A stretch of 64,000 bases of DNA from Protea cynaroides (taxonomy: Eukaryota; Streptophyta; Magnoliopsida; Proteales; Proteaceae), in NCBI GenBank assembly GCA_028583415.1, contig CM053266.1:4907217-4971216 (forward strand). Direction: 5' to 3'. A model generated the notes under the pieces. The model saw nothing but the letters and a program-made list of their open reading frames with translations. It did no database searches and was not told where the DNA came from. Every line of letters starts with the position of its first letter. The stretch's first letter is position 1. Both the position numbers and the translations under genes were made by a program. Below are positions 1 to 11,758 of the stretch, piece by piece.

Positions 1-372
1 AGTTAAAAGAAATCTAAATTCCAAAGATAACTATATGTTAATGGTTAAGAGAAATATCGTCATTCATTTCATTTTTTTTTATACCTAGTTTGTCCATGCA
101 ACTCATTAAATTAAATTATTATTTCTTTATCTATATGCAAAAATTTAATCTTATATATATATATATATACACTAATATAATTAATTCCACTTAAACTTAC
201 CAAAATTACATTATGCATTTAGATAAGAAAGCATTATTTTAAATACCTATTTTGCCCATCACTCTTCTTAGTAGTTCTACCAATGCAGTCAAGTTTTACA
301 TATCGATTTTCTCTATCTGTCAACACCAGTAAAAGTAAAATTTAAGTTACTGGAAACACCTGGGGTGTTACA
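1..372 (-). repeat. 3' LTR of element A (partial)
   Basis: It matches 11223-11636 closely, including the CACCTGGGG block next to the end. On the minus strand the LTR starts TGTAACACCCC at base 372, directly after a polypurine tract. Only about 9% of the 4.18-kb LTR is visible. Its TA run (about 152-169) is much shorter than that of the partner LTR (about 11379-11435). Confidence 0.9.
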
Positions 373-751
373 ATCCTTCCCCCTTAAAATAATTTCGTCC
401 TCGAAATTGCTTACCTTGAACTTCGAATAAGGAAGGATAATACTGACTTATCCCCTCTTCTCGCTCCCAAGTGGCTTCATCTTCTGAATGATTCCTCCAT
501 TGGACCTTGACATAAGAAACCACTCTATTTCTTAACATGTGTTCCTTTCTATCTATGATCTTTAAAGGTGTTTCTTCTAGTGATAGATCTTTCTTCAACT
601 CCAGTGGTTCATATTGTAAGATATGTGTAGGGACTTTCATCTACTTCTTTAACATGGATACATGAAAGTCATCATGAATACTGGACAATGATGGAGGTAG
701 AGCATGTTTATAAGCAACAACTCCCATTTTAGCCAATATCTCAAATGGTCC
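368..751 (-). pseudogene. A integrase C-terminal end and chromodomain
   Basis: The minus strand encodes the end of the GPY/F region (FEILAKMG), the linker ending HVSMLKK, a stop, and then a chromodomain with YVKVQWRNHSEDEATWE and a final QYYPSLF. The family uses this domain to read chromatin marks for targeting. The frame runs through the polypurine tract and its stop codon TAA is formed by the first five bases of the LTR (TG-TAA). Solo LTR S1 cuts this piece from the rest of integrase at 752. Confidence 0.88.
375..385 (-). other. Polypurine tract of A
   Basis: The minus strand reads AAGGGGGAAGGA immediately before the LTR start. This is the expected plus-strand DNA priming site of an LTR element. 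Confidence 0.75.
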
Positions 752-3049
752 TGTAAGACCCACACTCTACTAACTCAGTCTAATTGTGTCATGCCAGGTC
801 TTCCCATCATAGCCGGGCCAAGTGGACCGATCGTGTGAAGATGGATCACAAACCACGTATAAAAATTGACTCAACACCCAAAACTGTATGCATATGGTTG
901 GATACCTTGGTAGGTATAGTCGACCATATGGTAAGAATGAAGATCTCGGATCCAGGACCCCACGATCGATTAACCCTACGATTGACGGGTTTTGTGACTG
1001 TAGCCATCGACCGTGAGACCCCAGATCAGACTCCGAGTTGTGAACTTTCCTAATTTGAGGAGGAGTTTTTTCCTAATTGAAAGAGGACTCTATTTAGAGA
1101 GTTTTTCTCTATATAAAGGACGTCACTCATCCCTTTTCACTCTTTTAGAACATTAGTAAACCCTAGAGAAAGAGAGGGAAAGAGAAGGAAGAGGAGGAGA
1201 AGAAGAAAAGGCTAAGGAGAGGATTTTGCTGAGAAGAGATTGGCTCTCAATCACAGGCAAAGGTATGAACCTAATCTCTGGAGATGTAAGCTCTAAGGAA
1301 TAAGACTTCTATAGAGGTTAGGAGATATCAACCCATTATGATCTATGTGATTCCTTGAGAAAATCCCAAGGATAACCATGAGGATTGAGTTTGATGATTA
1401 GGGTTGATAAGAAACTACTAATGATGGCCATAGGATGACCTTAGGATAAACCCAATTGAAGAGTAAAGGAATTGACGCAGGAAAAACTCAAATTGCATGT
1501 AGTCTGTAACCAAAAATTTCAAGGTCATAGCTACGATCGACCATAGGCATTTGGAAAGATTTTAGAAATCATATGGTCGCATCTATGGTCACACCATATG
1601 CGACTTTAGGGTATCGATCGTAGGCAGTAAGGTCGACACAGTATGTGACCATAGGACCAATCAGATACATATTAGTATTCTATTTCAATTTTTGACTATT
1701 GTAACATGTTACGTATGAACCCTAACATAAATTCATATAACTTTTAGGTTGTTAAATTGATTGAAAGAGAATTACATGGCTTGGAAAGAAATTGAGTATT
1801 ACTAACAGGTGAGGGAACAAGACCTAAACTAATTGGATAATAATAAACTATTTATTTTTATTGAGTCCAATGCCATGATTGATTCTATATATGTATGCTT
1901 GTAATGTGTATCTCACATATCACCCAATATTTCTGCTATTACTATTCATGTATATTTAATTTCATTTATTTATAACATGATGATGATGCTAGGAATAGGC
2001 ATGTGAATGTATGTGTGTGGTTGGTGTGTTGGATGCGAGTCGAGCATTAGGGGGAAGATGTGGCATGGTGGTCTTTGACCTCGTCACCAGACTCTAGCTC
2101 TATCTCTACTCAAGTCTTGCCCACTAACATCGTCGTATCACCATTACCTTAGCAGAACTATTACGTCATAGGGCATCAGGGGAGGTGGTCTCAGACCGTG
2201 TGGTCTCTGACTCTATAGGGGGGCCTTAGCTCTATCTCTATGGACATATTGAGGGATGCTGGGGTGAGGCCTTGGATACACTGTTTGACATTAGGGTTGG
2301 TTAATTGCGAGCCCAGTTTGTAAGCCCTCGCCAATAGGGGCTTACGTGTTGGTATGGATAGGGCATCAGGGGAAGTATTGGCGGTGTTTGATCCGGACAC
2401 TTTAGCTTTATCTCTATTCCATGGTAGATGCATGTGGGATGGCAATGGTGTTTGATCCATTGGGTGGATTCACACACTCGTGTATAGAGGTGCGGTGGCC
2501 ACCAAACCTTTCTATAGCATATTGCAAACTTAAAAAAACAAACCAAAGATATGAATTGAATGCATGCATATGTTTGTTGCCTTGTTTTTTTTGCTCACTG
2601 AGCCATGATGTGTGCTCACCCTTTCGACGTCGAATATTTTAGTCGATGATGCAGGTCTTACTATTGAAGATTATATGAATGCGCCGATGTATGGACACCT
2701 TGCAGCCATGGACGTAGAAGCTATTGAAGATGCGCATGATCCTTCATGCGAGTGCAACCAATGCATTTTTTTATTAGTTTAGTTATATTTGATTATTAGA
2801 ACATGTAATGGGCTAATTACTTTTAAGTCTTTAGTTTTGGAGATAATTTGTTTAATTATTTTTCATCATTAGATGCTCAGTTCATTATCTATAAGACTTT
2901 CACTTATTTGTTATTTATCTCTGATTATTTCGGTGGAAGGTGTGTGTGGTTGATATGGTGGGTACTACCTAACGGAGATCCTGATTGAACCATTGGTTTA
3001 TTTACAGTTCATCACACTCTTCTGGTTAGTCTAGAATTAGGGTGTGACA
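752..3049 (+). mobile_element. Solo LTR S1 of family K
   Basis: It starts TGTAAGACCC and ends GGGTGTGACA, with a perfect 5-base target duplication GGTCC at 747-751 and 3050-3054. No internal sequence remains, so it is the product of LTR-LTR recombination. It carries a TATA box (TATAAA, about 1112), a purine-rich leader and a splice-donor-like AAG/GTATGAA near 1262, all at positions shared with the other family K LTRs. Its GGTCG-type words are the ATGGTCG/TACGATCG variant also seen in element D. Confidence 0.93.
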
Positions 3050-3054
3050 GGTCC

Positions 3055-4080
3055 AATATACCTTCGGGCAAGTTTACCCTTCTTCCCAAATCTCATGTTA
3101 TGCTTCATTGGAAATACCTTGAGAAATACTTTATCGCCCACTACAAACTCCAAATCCTTTCTTCTTTGATCAGCATAGCTCTTCTGTCTACTTTGAGCAG
3201 CTTAGATTATCTTCTTGATTAATTTAATCTTCTTAGTAGTTTGCTGTACCAAACTTTGTCCTATTGGTTGCCTCTTACCAACTTCATACCAACATATTGG
3301 TGACATGCACTTCCTTCCATATAAAGCTTCATATGGTGCCATTCCAATAGTTGATTGGTAGCCATTGTCGTATGCAAATTCAATTAGTTAAACATGACTG
3401 TCCCAGCTTCCTTTAAAGTTCATGACACATGCCCTTAGCATATCTTCTAAAACTTGGATGGTTCTCTCAGATTGACCATCAGTTTGTAAACGAAATGCTG
3501 TGCTAAGGTTCAACATTGTGCCAAAAGCAGCTTGTAATCCTCGGCGAAAGTATGATGTAAACCTTGCATCTCTGTCAGACACTATAGAGACTGGTACTCC
3601 ATGTAATCTTACTATCTCATCAATATATATCTTGGCCAACTTCTCAGGTGTAAAGGTCATTTTTACAGGCAAGAAATGGGTAGATTTGGTAAATCTATCC
3701 ACCAGTACCCAAATTTCATCTTATCATCCTGGTGTTTTGAGAAGATTGGTGACAAAATTCATAGAAATGTGTTCCCATTTCGATTCTAGCACTGGTAAGG
3801 GTTGCAATAACCCAGAATGTTTTTGATGCTCTGCCTAAATTTGCTGACAAGTTAGGATCTCACAAACTCAGAAATGTCTCTCTTTATCCCAATCCACCAA
3901 AAATGATCTTTTAAATTGTGATACATCTTGGTGCTTCTTGGGTGAATAATATATAATGTGGAATGTGCAGCAGTCATCACCTTCTGTCTTATCTCATGAG
4001 AATCGGGTACACAAATCCTCCCTTGGTATAGCACTGTACCATCTTCTCCCAGAGTAAAGTCATCTCTTGTCCTTGCTTAC
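3055..4080 (-). pseudogene. A integrase: zinc domain and catalytic core
   Basis: The zinc domain (about 3852-4034) shows HSTLYIIHPRSTKMYH and ends at FVRS before the Cys pair. The core (about 3388-3800) has SDRDARFTS and QTDGQSERT, holding the second Asp and the Glu of the D,D-E triad. The first Asp is lost: MNFV replaces the usual MDFV near 3755. Frameshifts and stops break the frame. The C-terminal continuation lies across S1 at 368-751, and S1 entered exactly in the GPF codons. Confidence 0.87.
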
Positions 4081-4680
4081 CCTTTGACGTTTTGTAAATA
4101 TGCATCTGATACATGAGCTGCTTTTACCTCTTCAAATATGGTAGCATGCACTGTTAAGGCTGCCAACATCCTTGTTGTATCACCAAAAGATACCTCGAGA
4201 TCTAAATTCCTTGCATCTTTTATGATATATGGCTGACTGGTTAGTGCATTCGTTATTTTATCTGTAGCCTTCCTACTCAAAGCATCAACCACTACATTTG
4301 CTTTACCAGGATGGTAATCAATTGTGCAATCATAATCCTTAATCAATTCCAACCACCTTCTTTGCCGCATATTCAAATCTTTTTGATGAATGAAATATTT
4401 TAGACTCTTGTGGTCTGTGTAAATCTCACACTTCTCTCCATATAGGTAGTGTCTCCAAATTTTCCATGCAAACACCACTGCCTCCAGTTCCAAATCATGG
4501 GTAGGATAATTTAGTTTATAGTTCTTTAATTGCCTAGATGCATAAGCTATCACCTTCCCATTCTGCATCAGAACACATCCTAGACCCTTTTTTGAGGCAT
4601 CACTGTATATGGTCATTATTCCTGTGTTTGAAGGTAACGTAAGCACTAGAGCAGAGATCAGTCTTTGTTTCAATTCGTGG
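4077..4680 (-). pseudogene. A RNase H domain (well preserved)
   Basis: One open stretch of 198 codons covers the gypsy RNase H. It shows IYSDASKKGLGC, YPTHDLELEAVV, YTDHKSLKYF and VVVDALSRK, so the acidic catalytic residues look intact. RNase H degrades the RNA strand during reverse transcription. It continues directly from the RT thumb region at higher coordinates. It is the least damaged pol domain of element A. Confidence 0.9.
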
Positions 4681-5613
4681 AAAATTCTTTAGTCCACTGA
4701 AACTTTACTTCTTTCCTGGTCAGCTTAGTAAGAGGGTTTGCTATTCTGGCAAAATTTTCAATGAATCTCCTATAATAGCAAGCTAAGCCTAAGAAGCTTC
4801 TTATTTATATCACATTTGATGGTCTAGACCAATCCATGATAGCATTAACCTTTGTTGGATCTACTGATATCCCTTCTGCATTAAACACATGACCCAGAAA
4901 TACCACTCTGTCTAGCCAAAACTCACATTTTGAGAATTTAGCATACAACTGCTTATCCTTTAATCTTTGTAGCACTTGCCTAAGGTGTTGAGCATGACTG
5001 TTTGCATCATTTGAATATAGAAAAATTTCATCAATGAATACAATGACAAACTAATCCAGGTAGTCATGGATCATGAGATCCATAAAGGCAACCGGTGCAT
5101 TGGTCAACCCAATCGGCATTACCACAAACAAATAATGCCCATACCGTGTTTTAAATGCCATCTTCGGTATGTCACTTTCCTTCACCTTCAGTTGATGATA
5201 CCCTGACCTCAAATTAATCTTTGAAAACACTACTGACCCTTGATAAACCCCTTGTCAAAAAGCTCTTGTAACTGCTCCTTGAGTTCCTTAAGTTCAGATG
5301 GGGCCATTCTATATGGTGCTTGAGATACTGGAGCTGTACCAGGAGCAAGGTCAATGGTAAATTCTAGCTCCTTATCTGGTGGTAGCTGTGTTAGGTCCTT
5401 AGGAAACACCTCTGGGAATTCTTTAACCACCTCTATATCTTCAAGTTTGGCATTTTCTTTGGTGTTATCTACAACTGTAGCCAAGAATCCTTGACACCCA
5501 TGTGCTATGAGCTTTTGTGGCTTAATAGCACTGATAAGTGGCATAGTGGCTGAAATCTTACCCCTTATTGTGGAATAAATAAATTCTGGTTCCCTTTGAG
5601 GCTTGAATAACAC
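4681..5613 (-). pseudogene. A reverse transcriptase with internal deletion
   Basis: The N-terminal part (5230-5613) shows FPEVFPKDLTQLPP and ELFDKGFIKG. It then jumps directly to VVFSKINLRSGYHQ, so roughly 55-60 codons of the finger/palm region present in element E are missing at about 5235. The YxDD box reads FIDEIFLYS (about 5030), with the second catalytic Asp changed to Glu. SFLGLACYYRRFIENF marks the thumb. Several stops are present. Confidence 0.88.
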
Positions 5614-5639
5614 CTCTTTCTCATAACATGATATGTTAG

Positions 5640-5924
5640 CATGATGTTTTGAGAGCTAGTCCATGCCCAAAATCACACTAAAATCCTTCATCTTTAGTAA
5701 AATCAAATATGCTTCCAACACTTTTTCTTCCATGACTACCCTAAAATACTTGCTTACTTTGGTTGACAATAGGGACCTTCCAGATGGTAGTGACACTTTG
5801 AGTTGAGTGTCCGTAACTTCAATTTTCAGCCCATGCTTCTTAGCAAATGACTCAGACACAAAAGAATGCGTTGCACCCGAGTCAAAGAGTGCATAAGCGG
5901 GCTTCCCTTCTAATATAACATAGC
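5640..5924 (-). pseudogene. A retropepsin-like protease
   Basis: The minus strand shows the active site YALFDSGATHSFVSESFAKK and the second conserved block FSVILGMD. This aspartic protease cleaves the Gag-Pol polyprotein. The active-site triad DSG is intact. Thirteen residues separate the upstream VVAG codons from DSG once the 192-base segment at 5925-6116 is left out. Confidence 0.88.
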
Positions 5925-6116
5925 CTGTAATAGGAATACTAATTTTAATTAATTCATAATCCTTCTATCACCTATTCCTGCTCATAATCATATGTACTAC
6001 CATTTAATTCTATTAAACAAGATTAACAAGCATACCACTAAATTCTCATGTATAAATTTCCTCTCGTATCATGCTTATATCATCTTAAAGGAATATAAAT
6101 TATCATAGAATTTTAC
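5925..6116 (-). other. Putative 192-base intron at the A gag/protease boundary
   Basis: On the minus strand the segment begins GCAG/GTAAAATTC and ends CCTATTACAG/GC. It is AT-rich, contains an in-frame TGA four codons in, and is a multiple of three. Protein similarity on both sides is contiguous only without it. The same codon position is interrupted in elements B, D and E. It could also be an inserted linker rather than an intron. Confidence 0.6.
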
Positions 6117-7253
6117 CTGCCACCACATTGGGGCCTCCCTCTGCATCTTCAGCTATGACTACAAAGCCCCTGGTGTTTCCACTCTGTCGCTGTCCAGTTG
6201 CTCCCTTGGCTGGTTCTCTATTGCTGCCTTACTGTCCAGCAGTATCTTTTGGTGGCGCATTGCAGTCCTTGGCCATATGACCCTTCTCTCCACACCGGTA
6301 GCACACATTTATTCCGATTCTACAATCCCCCAAGTGCCTCTTGTGGCATTTGCGGCACTGTGGTTTGTCATAACAGATATCAAAACCTTTCTTAAATTTA
6401 TTGTTTGAGGTATTTCCTTTACTCTCCATAGACCTTTTGCCCAAAAAATTCTAGTAGCAGCTCCTTCCTTCCATTTATCACACTCTATAATTTGAGCTTT
6501 CTCCAATACTTCAGCATAGGTTGGTAGTTGAAAAGTTTTCACCAAAATCCTAATATCTTCCCTCAATCCTTCCTCAAATTGTCTTGCCTTTTTGGCCTCA
6601 GTATCTCCATACTCATCAACAAACCTAGCACACTCGGAAAATTTCATAACATACTCCTGCAAGGTCATAGTGCCTTGCCTCAGGTTGAGGAATTCAATTT
6701 GCTTCATTCTCTTGTAGCATGGAGGAAAATACTTTTGTTCAAATGCTTTGGTGAATTCAGACCAAATTGGCTTATGTCCATTTGCCCCCAAAATGTGTTT
6801 CGTGGCCTTCCACCATGTGTGTACCTCACCCTTACACACTTGAGCTGCACATATAACCTTGTGCTCCTCAGATATATCCATAACTTCGAAGATATCTTCC
6901 ATTTTACTTATCCATTCAGCTGCTTGAATAGGATCCAAGGCTGTGCCTTGGAAAACCGAAGGTCTTTGCTTCTAAAATCTCATCAAAACTCTTTCCACAG
7001 CTCCTAGAGGTTTAGCCCTTATTGGAATTTCCAATGCAGCTCTATCCTCTCTCCTCCTTTGTTCTAGGAATCTTGCAAATTCCTCCATCAACTCCTACTT
7101 ATTTATACCAGGAACCCTCAGCATTTGAGGTGTTGGTGGTACATTTGCTCCTTGAACCCCTTCTCTTTGAGCAGCACGCTCCTCTTGGCTAGAAGCCAAA
7201 GATAATGGATGAGGTGCTGGGTTACTAATTCAAAGTTCCTTTCTAGGAGGCAT
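6117..7253 (-). pseudogene. A Gag (capsid and nucleocapsid)
   Basis: The chosen start is the MPPRKEL codon at 7253, about 190 bases inside the primer site. The capsid region has AAEWISKMEDIFEVMD, a KYFPPCYK-type block and MKFSECARFVDEYGD. Two zinc motifs follow, CRKCHKRHLGDC and CYRCGEKGHMAKDC, both with all ligands. Gag packages the element RNA. A stop right after the start block, a frameshift near 6440 and a TAA after the second zinc motif inactivate it. Confidence 0.88.
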
Positions 7254-7440
7254 CTGAGAAAAAGAACAGTAGTTAATCTCTCTTTTATAGCTGTATACAA
7301 CACAATAATAACCATCAAACCATGTTTGTTAAATTTTATGCATATCCCTATTTAAGTAGTTCCACTTGTATAATTTATTATGCATATGTCTTAGGCCACC
7401 AGAACTAAACATACAATATACCTAAAGCAAGGATTCATTC

Positions 7441-7452
7441 GCTCTAATACCA
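7441..7452 (-). other. Primer binding site of A (initiator-Met tRNA type)
   Basis: The minus strand reads TGGTATTAGAGC, one mismatch from the TGGTATCAGAGC used by many plant elements. It lies four bases inside the 5' LTR end (TCTCACA at 7457). Confidence 0.85.
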
Positions 7453-8276
7453 CCACTGTGAGATCCCCTTCCCAAGAGCGGGAGAAATGAATCATTGGCT
7501 GGCAAATATATAACACAAGATATAAATAACCTGTAAATTTTTATTTATTTTTTCCTTACATATACCATAATATCCTGTATCACACATTCACACCATAACA
7601 ATCCATAAATATTAACATAGCAGCGGAAACAAAGTTAGTTACGACATATACATATCTAGTAGCCATTTAAAATACATCCTTAAGTTCTCATATTACAAAA
7701 ATATATCAAAAGCTATGGCTATACACCCAAAAACCTGTAGCCACACATATTTCAAAGTAAACAGCAACTACCTATTAGTCGCACATCAAAAATCTATCCA
7801 TAAAAGAAACATAAATGCCAAATGGTTCAGTGGCCAACTTGGTCTTCTGCACAAGTCATAACTGGCTGTTCATCTGCTTGTTCATCTATAAAAATGTACC
7901 AACAACTAGGTTAAGCAAAGCTTAGTGAATAATTAATATCTGGTAGGAGTACATGCATTAAACAATGTAATAAACATCTGATGACATAAACATAATATTC
8001 CATTCCTTGATATACATGTATAAAATAATTTAAGTGACTGAGCTTTACATTTTTCTTTCTTATCATGTCATCCTATCCCATTCCTAGCTTCACATATGTA
8101 GGATTATCTTCTTGGTTTTAAATTCTACAATACTATTTGTAGCTCTATGTGCCTACAGTTTCATTTCTGTTCTCAAACCTCGATGGGTTGTCATTCATCT
8201 TTACTTTAATTTCTCTGCTCTTACTTAGCTTAACATTAATTTACTAGCTTATGCACATCAGGTAAAACTTGAATTT

Positions 8277-8570
8277 GGACTCACTGGATGCTTCCATTTC
8301 TTGTCCCTTGATTGACTCACCAGATGCTTCCGTTTCTTGTCACTTATCTGGCTCACTGAATGTTTCCATTTCTTGCAACCTGTTTGACTCAATGGCTGCT
8401 TCCGTTTATTGTTACTTGTTCGGCTCACCGGATGCTTTAATTTTTTGCCGCTTGTTCGGCTCACCGGATGCTTCCGTTTCTTGCCACTTGTGCCACTTGT
8501 TCGGCTCACCAGATGCTTCCGTTTCTTGCCGCTTGCTTGGCTCACCGGATGTCCCGTTTCTTTCCATTTA
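8277..8570. repeat. 36-base minisatellite in the A LTR
   Basis: About eight imperfect units of the form GGCTCACCGGATGCTTCCG followed by TTTCTTGCCACTTGTTC. The period is a multiple of three, so both strands stay open; the minus frame gives a Lys/Arg/Ser-rich 12-residue repeat (SGKKRKHPVSRT). One 8-9 base partial repeat (TTGTGCCAC) interrupts the array. I treat the open frames as a by-product of the period. Confidence 0.85.
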
Positions 8571-10030
8571 CCATGATTTCTTGCTCACCTAGATTAAATA
8601 TCTAGGTTCTATTTTCTATTAAACATTAATTTCAGTTTGCTGTCCATGTAGTTGTGTTCTATGTATGCAACTACTGATAGTACTACGTATCCATTTATCT
8701 TTCATTAGCATCTACCACAAGTCATTGATGCCACCATAAAACCTTCTTGCTGTCCCTACTTTTCTTAACAAGTTGGGGAAAAAATAACATTTTTTTGCTA
8801 TAGTATATATTTACTCCATTTCTACTCTTGCATCTACTAGAGTATGCTCATTTCTTACCTTTATTTGTTTGTATGAAGCTCCTAGAAGTTTGCAATAGTT
8901 TAATAATGGTGTTCATACCACCAACATCATGTAAAAACACATAACAATCAACTATGAAGTTTGCTGTCCATTGGTTTCAACCATTAGTTTACACTACCAT
9001 AGCACATTCTATACTTCATTGAAGTAACCTCATCTCTTGATACATGGTTAGATGCCATGTAAAAATATTAGGAAATGCCTCCACATTCATAACAACACAA
9101 ATACCACACTCCTTATTCAATAAACATCAAAATATTTACATCCTTAAACACCTTGCATCATATAACTCATATATCACATGCCAATATAGTAAAACATTTC
9201 ATTCTTCCATAAACAAGTGCATAAACATCAAAACCAGAGAGCATTCATCACTACATCATGCATATAAATATATTTACATTACTAGCCTACTACAAGAAGT
9301 CAATTACTCACCTTTACAGTCACTAATTCACTTTTTCAGTCTCTTAAACTAAAAGCAAAGATGGAAGCAATGGTAAACTTCCTTCACTCTCTACAATCAA
9401 TAAAATAAATTTTCTTCTTTATAATATGAATGAGAAAACCCCAAAATGATTTTAAATCTGTTGGGATGCCTGCTTTGCTTACCTGAACCTCTTAGCCAAA
9501 AATGACCCTCCTTGGCTTAAGGTAAAAACTCCCTACTATGTTGTCTTATCTGGAATACCTGAACATATGAAGCTTTGTTCAATGTAGGAATCCTCTTTTA
9601 ACCCCTTATAATACATCATAACAAAGCCCTCTAAACTTTGTTTAGTTTTTCAATCCATTTAGGTCCCCTAGATAGGAAACCTCATCACTTAAACCCCAAA
9701 ACCTGCTGTAACAGCAACTTCGGTATAATGGACCTTAATTCAAGAATAATTGCATTAGAGTGTCCAAACCTTTATGAAAAATTACCAAATTTGGACCACT
9801 TCTAGCTTACTATCGAATACAAGTCCTTGAAAAAAAATTTCATTATAAACGATTTTAGATTAGCCAAAATAGCCCTATATGTTTACTTATTCTGCTGTAA
9901 CAGCAATTGCTGTAAAATTTACTTTTAATCTATATAAAATGCATTTGAATGCCAAAAACCCTATGAAAAATACCCAAATTTGGACCACATGTACTCTACA
10001 GAATAATAAAGATTTATAAAAAATTACCAC

Positions 10031-10059
<29 letters not shown>
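10031..10059. repeat. A29 homopolymer
   Basis: An uninterrupted run of 29 A lies inside the A LTR. No target duplication or retroposon body flanks it. Confidence 0.9.
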
Positions 10060-10061
<2 letters not shown>

Positions 10062-11103
10062 GTGCTGGTTGTTCTCCAGGTATTTCATCAAACACAATGC
10101 GAGTATAAAAACACCCTCAACTCATAGTTTCGATTGGCATTATTTCCCAGCCCCTTTTGGGCTGTAATTTCTATTTCCAACAATTCATTAAGCATAAGAA
10201 CAGTATGTTAGGAGTATTTGCAATCCCCCAAACCATCTGTACATTAATCATAACCCCCATTCCATTCTTGATTCATTTTTTAGTAAACAAAAATGCATTT
10301 CTAAAAATTTTTCCTCTTTTTCTTGTTTCCATCAAATTTTCACCATCTAACACCCTTAACCCACCATTAAAACTCAGATATAGATAGATATTTCAGGTGT
10401 TCACCTTTAACAAGAATCATTTCCCCCAATTTTTTTTACATGCATGCAAACACTATCACTTATATCCTATTGTAAATTTGATGAACCGTGCTACTGCTTA
10501 TCATCTCCAACACATAGAAGCTTAAAATGATTACAAAACTCCCCTTTCTTTTTCATTGATTCAACATGCAGAACATTTTTCAAATTCAAAAGTGATTTCA
10601 GAGCTTACCTAGAGCTGTACAGATTTGGTCAAAGAGAATGTCCAGCTGAACTCCTAAATTCTGAATTTTTTTTCCAAGCTTGCATGTAGCAAATCTCCTT
10701 GCTGCCACAACAAATTCTTCTCCTCTTTTAGTACTGATTTCCTTGCTGAGATATGATCTTAAGACTCTAAGAATCCTTCACACTTTCTTCTAATTACAAT
10801 GGTTTACTTCTTAGCACCTTTCTAGAGCTGGAACCAAAAACCTCTTTACAAACCCAACTCTAGAGCTCCTCATCTTCCTTTCTACGTTTCTCAATTCTAA
10901 CCAAAGTAATTATTTAGATTTTGGTCCATCTTTATATATTTTCTACTAATTTTTATATTCCAAAATTAAATTGGTGGATTTCCTACTATACCCTCAACTA
11001 TTCCCATTTTTCCCATAACATATTCTCACACCACTAGTCATATAAATTCATATTAACATTACACATTAATATATACCTTACCATTCCTATACTATTAATA
11101 TTT

Positions 11104-11106
<3 letters not shown>

Positions 11107-11162
<56 letters not shown>
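11107..11162. repeat. (TA)n microsatellite
   Basis: About 28 TA dinucleotides inside the 5' LTR of A. Confidence 0.95.
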
Positions 11163-11165
<3 letters not shown>

Positions 11166-11375
11166 TAAAACATCCAACTACATTCCTATTTATAAACCAT
11201 GCATTTAACATACAAGTCTTAGTAGAGTTAAAACAAATCTAAATTCCAAAGAAAACTATATGTTAATGGTTAGGAGAAATATCATCATTCATTTCATTTT
11301 TTTTTTATACCTAGTTTGTCCATACAACTCAATAAATTATATAATTATTTCCTTATCTATAAGCAAAAATTTAAT

Positions 11376-11378
<3 letters not shown>

Positions 11379-11435
<57 letters not shown>
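11379..11435. repeat. (TA)n microsatellite
   Basis: About 28 TA dinucleotides inside the 5' LTR of A. The equivalent run in the partner LTR at 152-169 has only about 9. Confidence 0.95.
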
Positions 11436-11436
<1 letters not shown>

Positions 11437-11636
11437 TAATACAATTAGTTCCACTTAAACTTACCAAAATTACATTACGCATTTATATAAGAAAACATTA
11501 TTTTAAATACCTATTTTGCCCATCAATCTTCTTAGTATTTCCACCAATGCAGCCAGGTCTTACATATCAATTTTCTCCATCTGTCAACACCAGTCAAAGT
11601 AAAATTTAAGTTACTGAAAACACCTGGGGTTTTACA

Positions 11637-11758
11637 CTAGCCCGAGCACGTTTAACTAAAATAGTACAGTAAATTTTGGCCCCTTCTATGGCCGTTTAGG
11701 GTCAAATTTCTGCACAACTTCATGTACGTGGTTAAATGTCACCCATCCAAGGCCAGTG
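11637..11758. other. Unassigned spacer between A and B
   Basis: The 122 bases between the A LTR end and the B LTR start show no gene or repeat that I recognise. They may be the pre-insertion sequence of either element. Confidence 0.5.

Larger units (their letters stand above)
1..11636 (-). mobile_element. Element A: Tekay/Del-like Ty3/gypsy chromovirus, left end cut by the window
   Basis: Read on the minus strand the order is 5' LTR (7457-11636), primer site, gag, protease, RT, RNase H, integrase, chromodomain, polypurine tract, 3' LTR (1-372, truncated by the window edge). A chromodomain after integrase and two zinc-binding motifs in Gag fit the Tekay/Del group. The visible LTR ends differ at about 3 of 54 compared bases, so the insertion is not recent. 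Solo LTR S1 interrupts the integrase. Unlike B, D and E, only about 190 bases separate the primer site from gag, so there is no room for an antisense gene. Confidence 0.9.
7457..11636 (-). repeat. 5' LTR of element A, 4180 bases
   Basis: On the plus strand it runs from TGTGAGATCCCC to GGGGTTTTACA, bounded by the primer site on one side and by a match to the left LTR end on the other. The length is large but in the range known for Del/Tekay elements. It contains a 36-base minisatellite, an A29 run and two TA microsatellites. I see no protein-coding gene in it. Confidence 0.85.

Noticed and set aside
784..1053. 89-codon frame in S1 as a gene
   Set aside because: It lies in the LTR upstream of the TATA box, over the GGTCG-type words, and is not conserved in other family K LTRs.
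8258..8545. Lys/Arg-rich 95-codon minus frame in the A LTR as a real gene
   Set aside because: It is a 36-base minisatellite whose period keeps both strands open; no domain or start context supports a gene.
10031..10059. A29 run as the tail of a SINE or processed pseudogene
   Set aside because: No retroposon body, internal promoter boxes or target duplication next to it.
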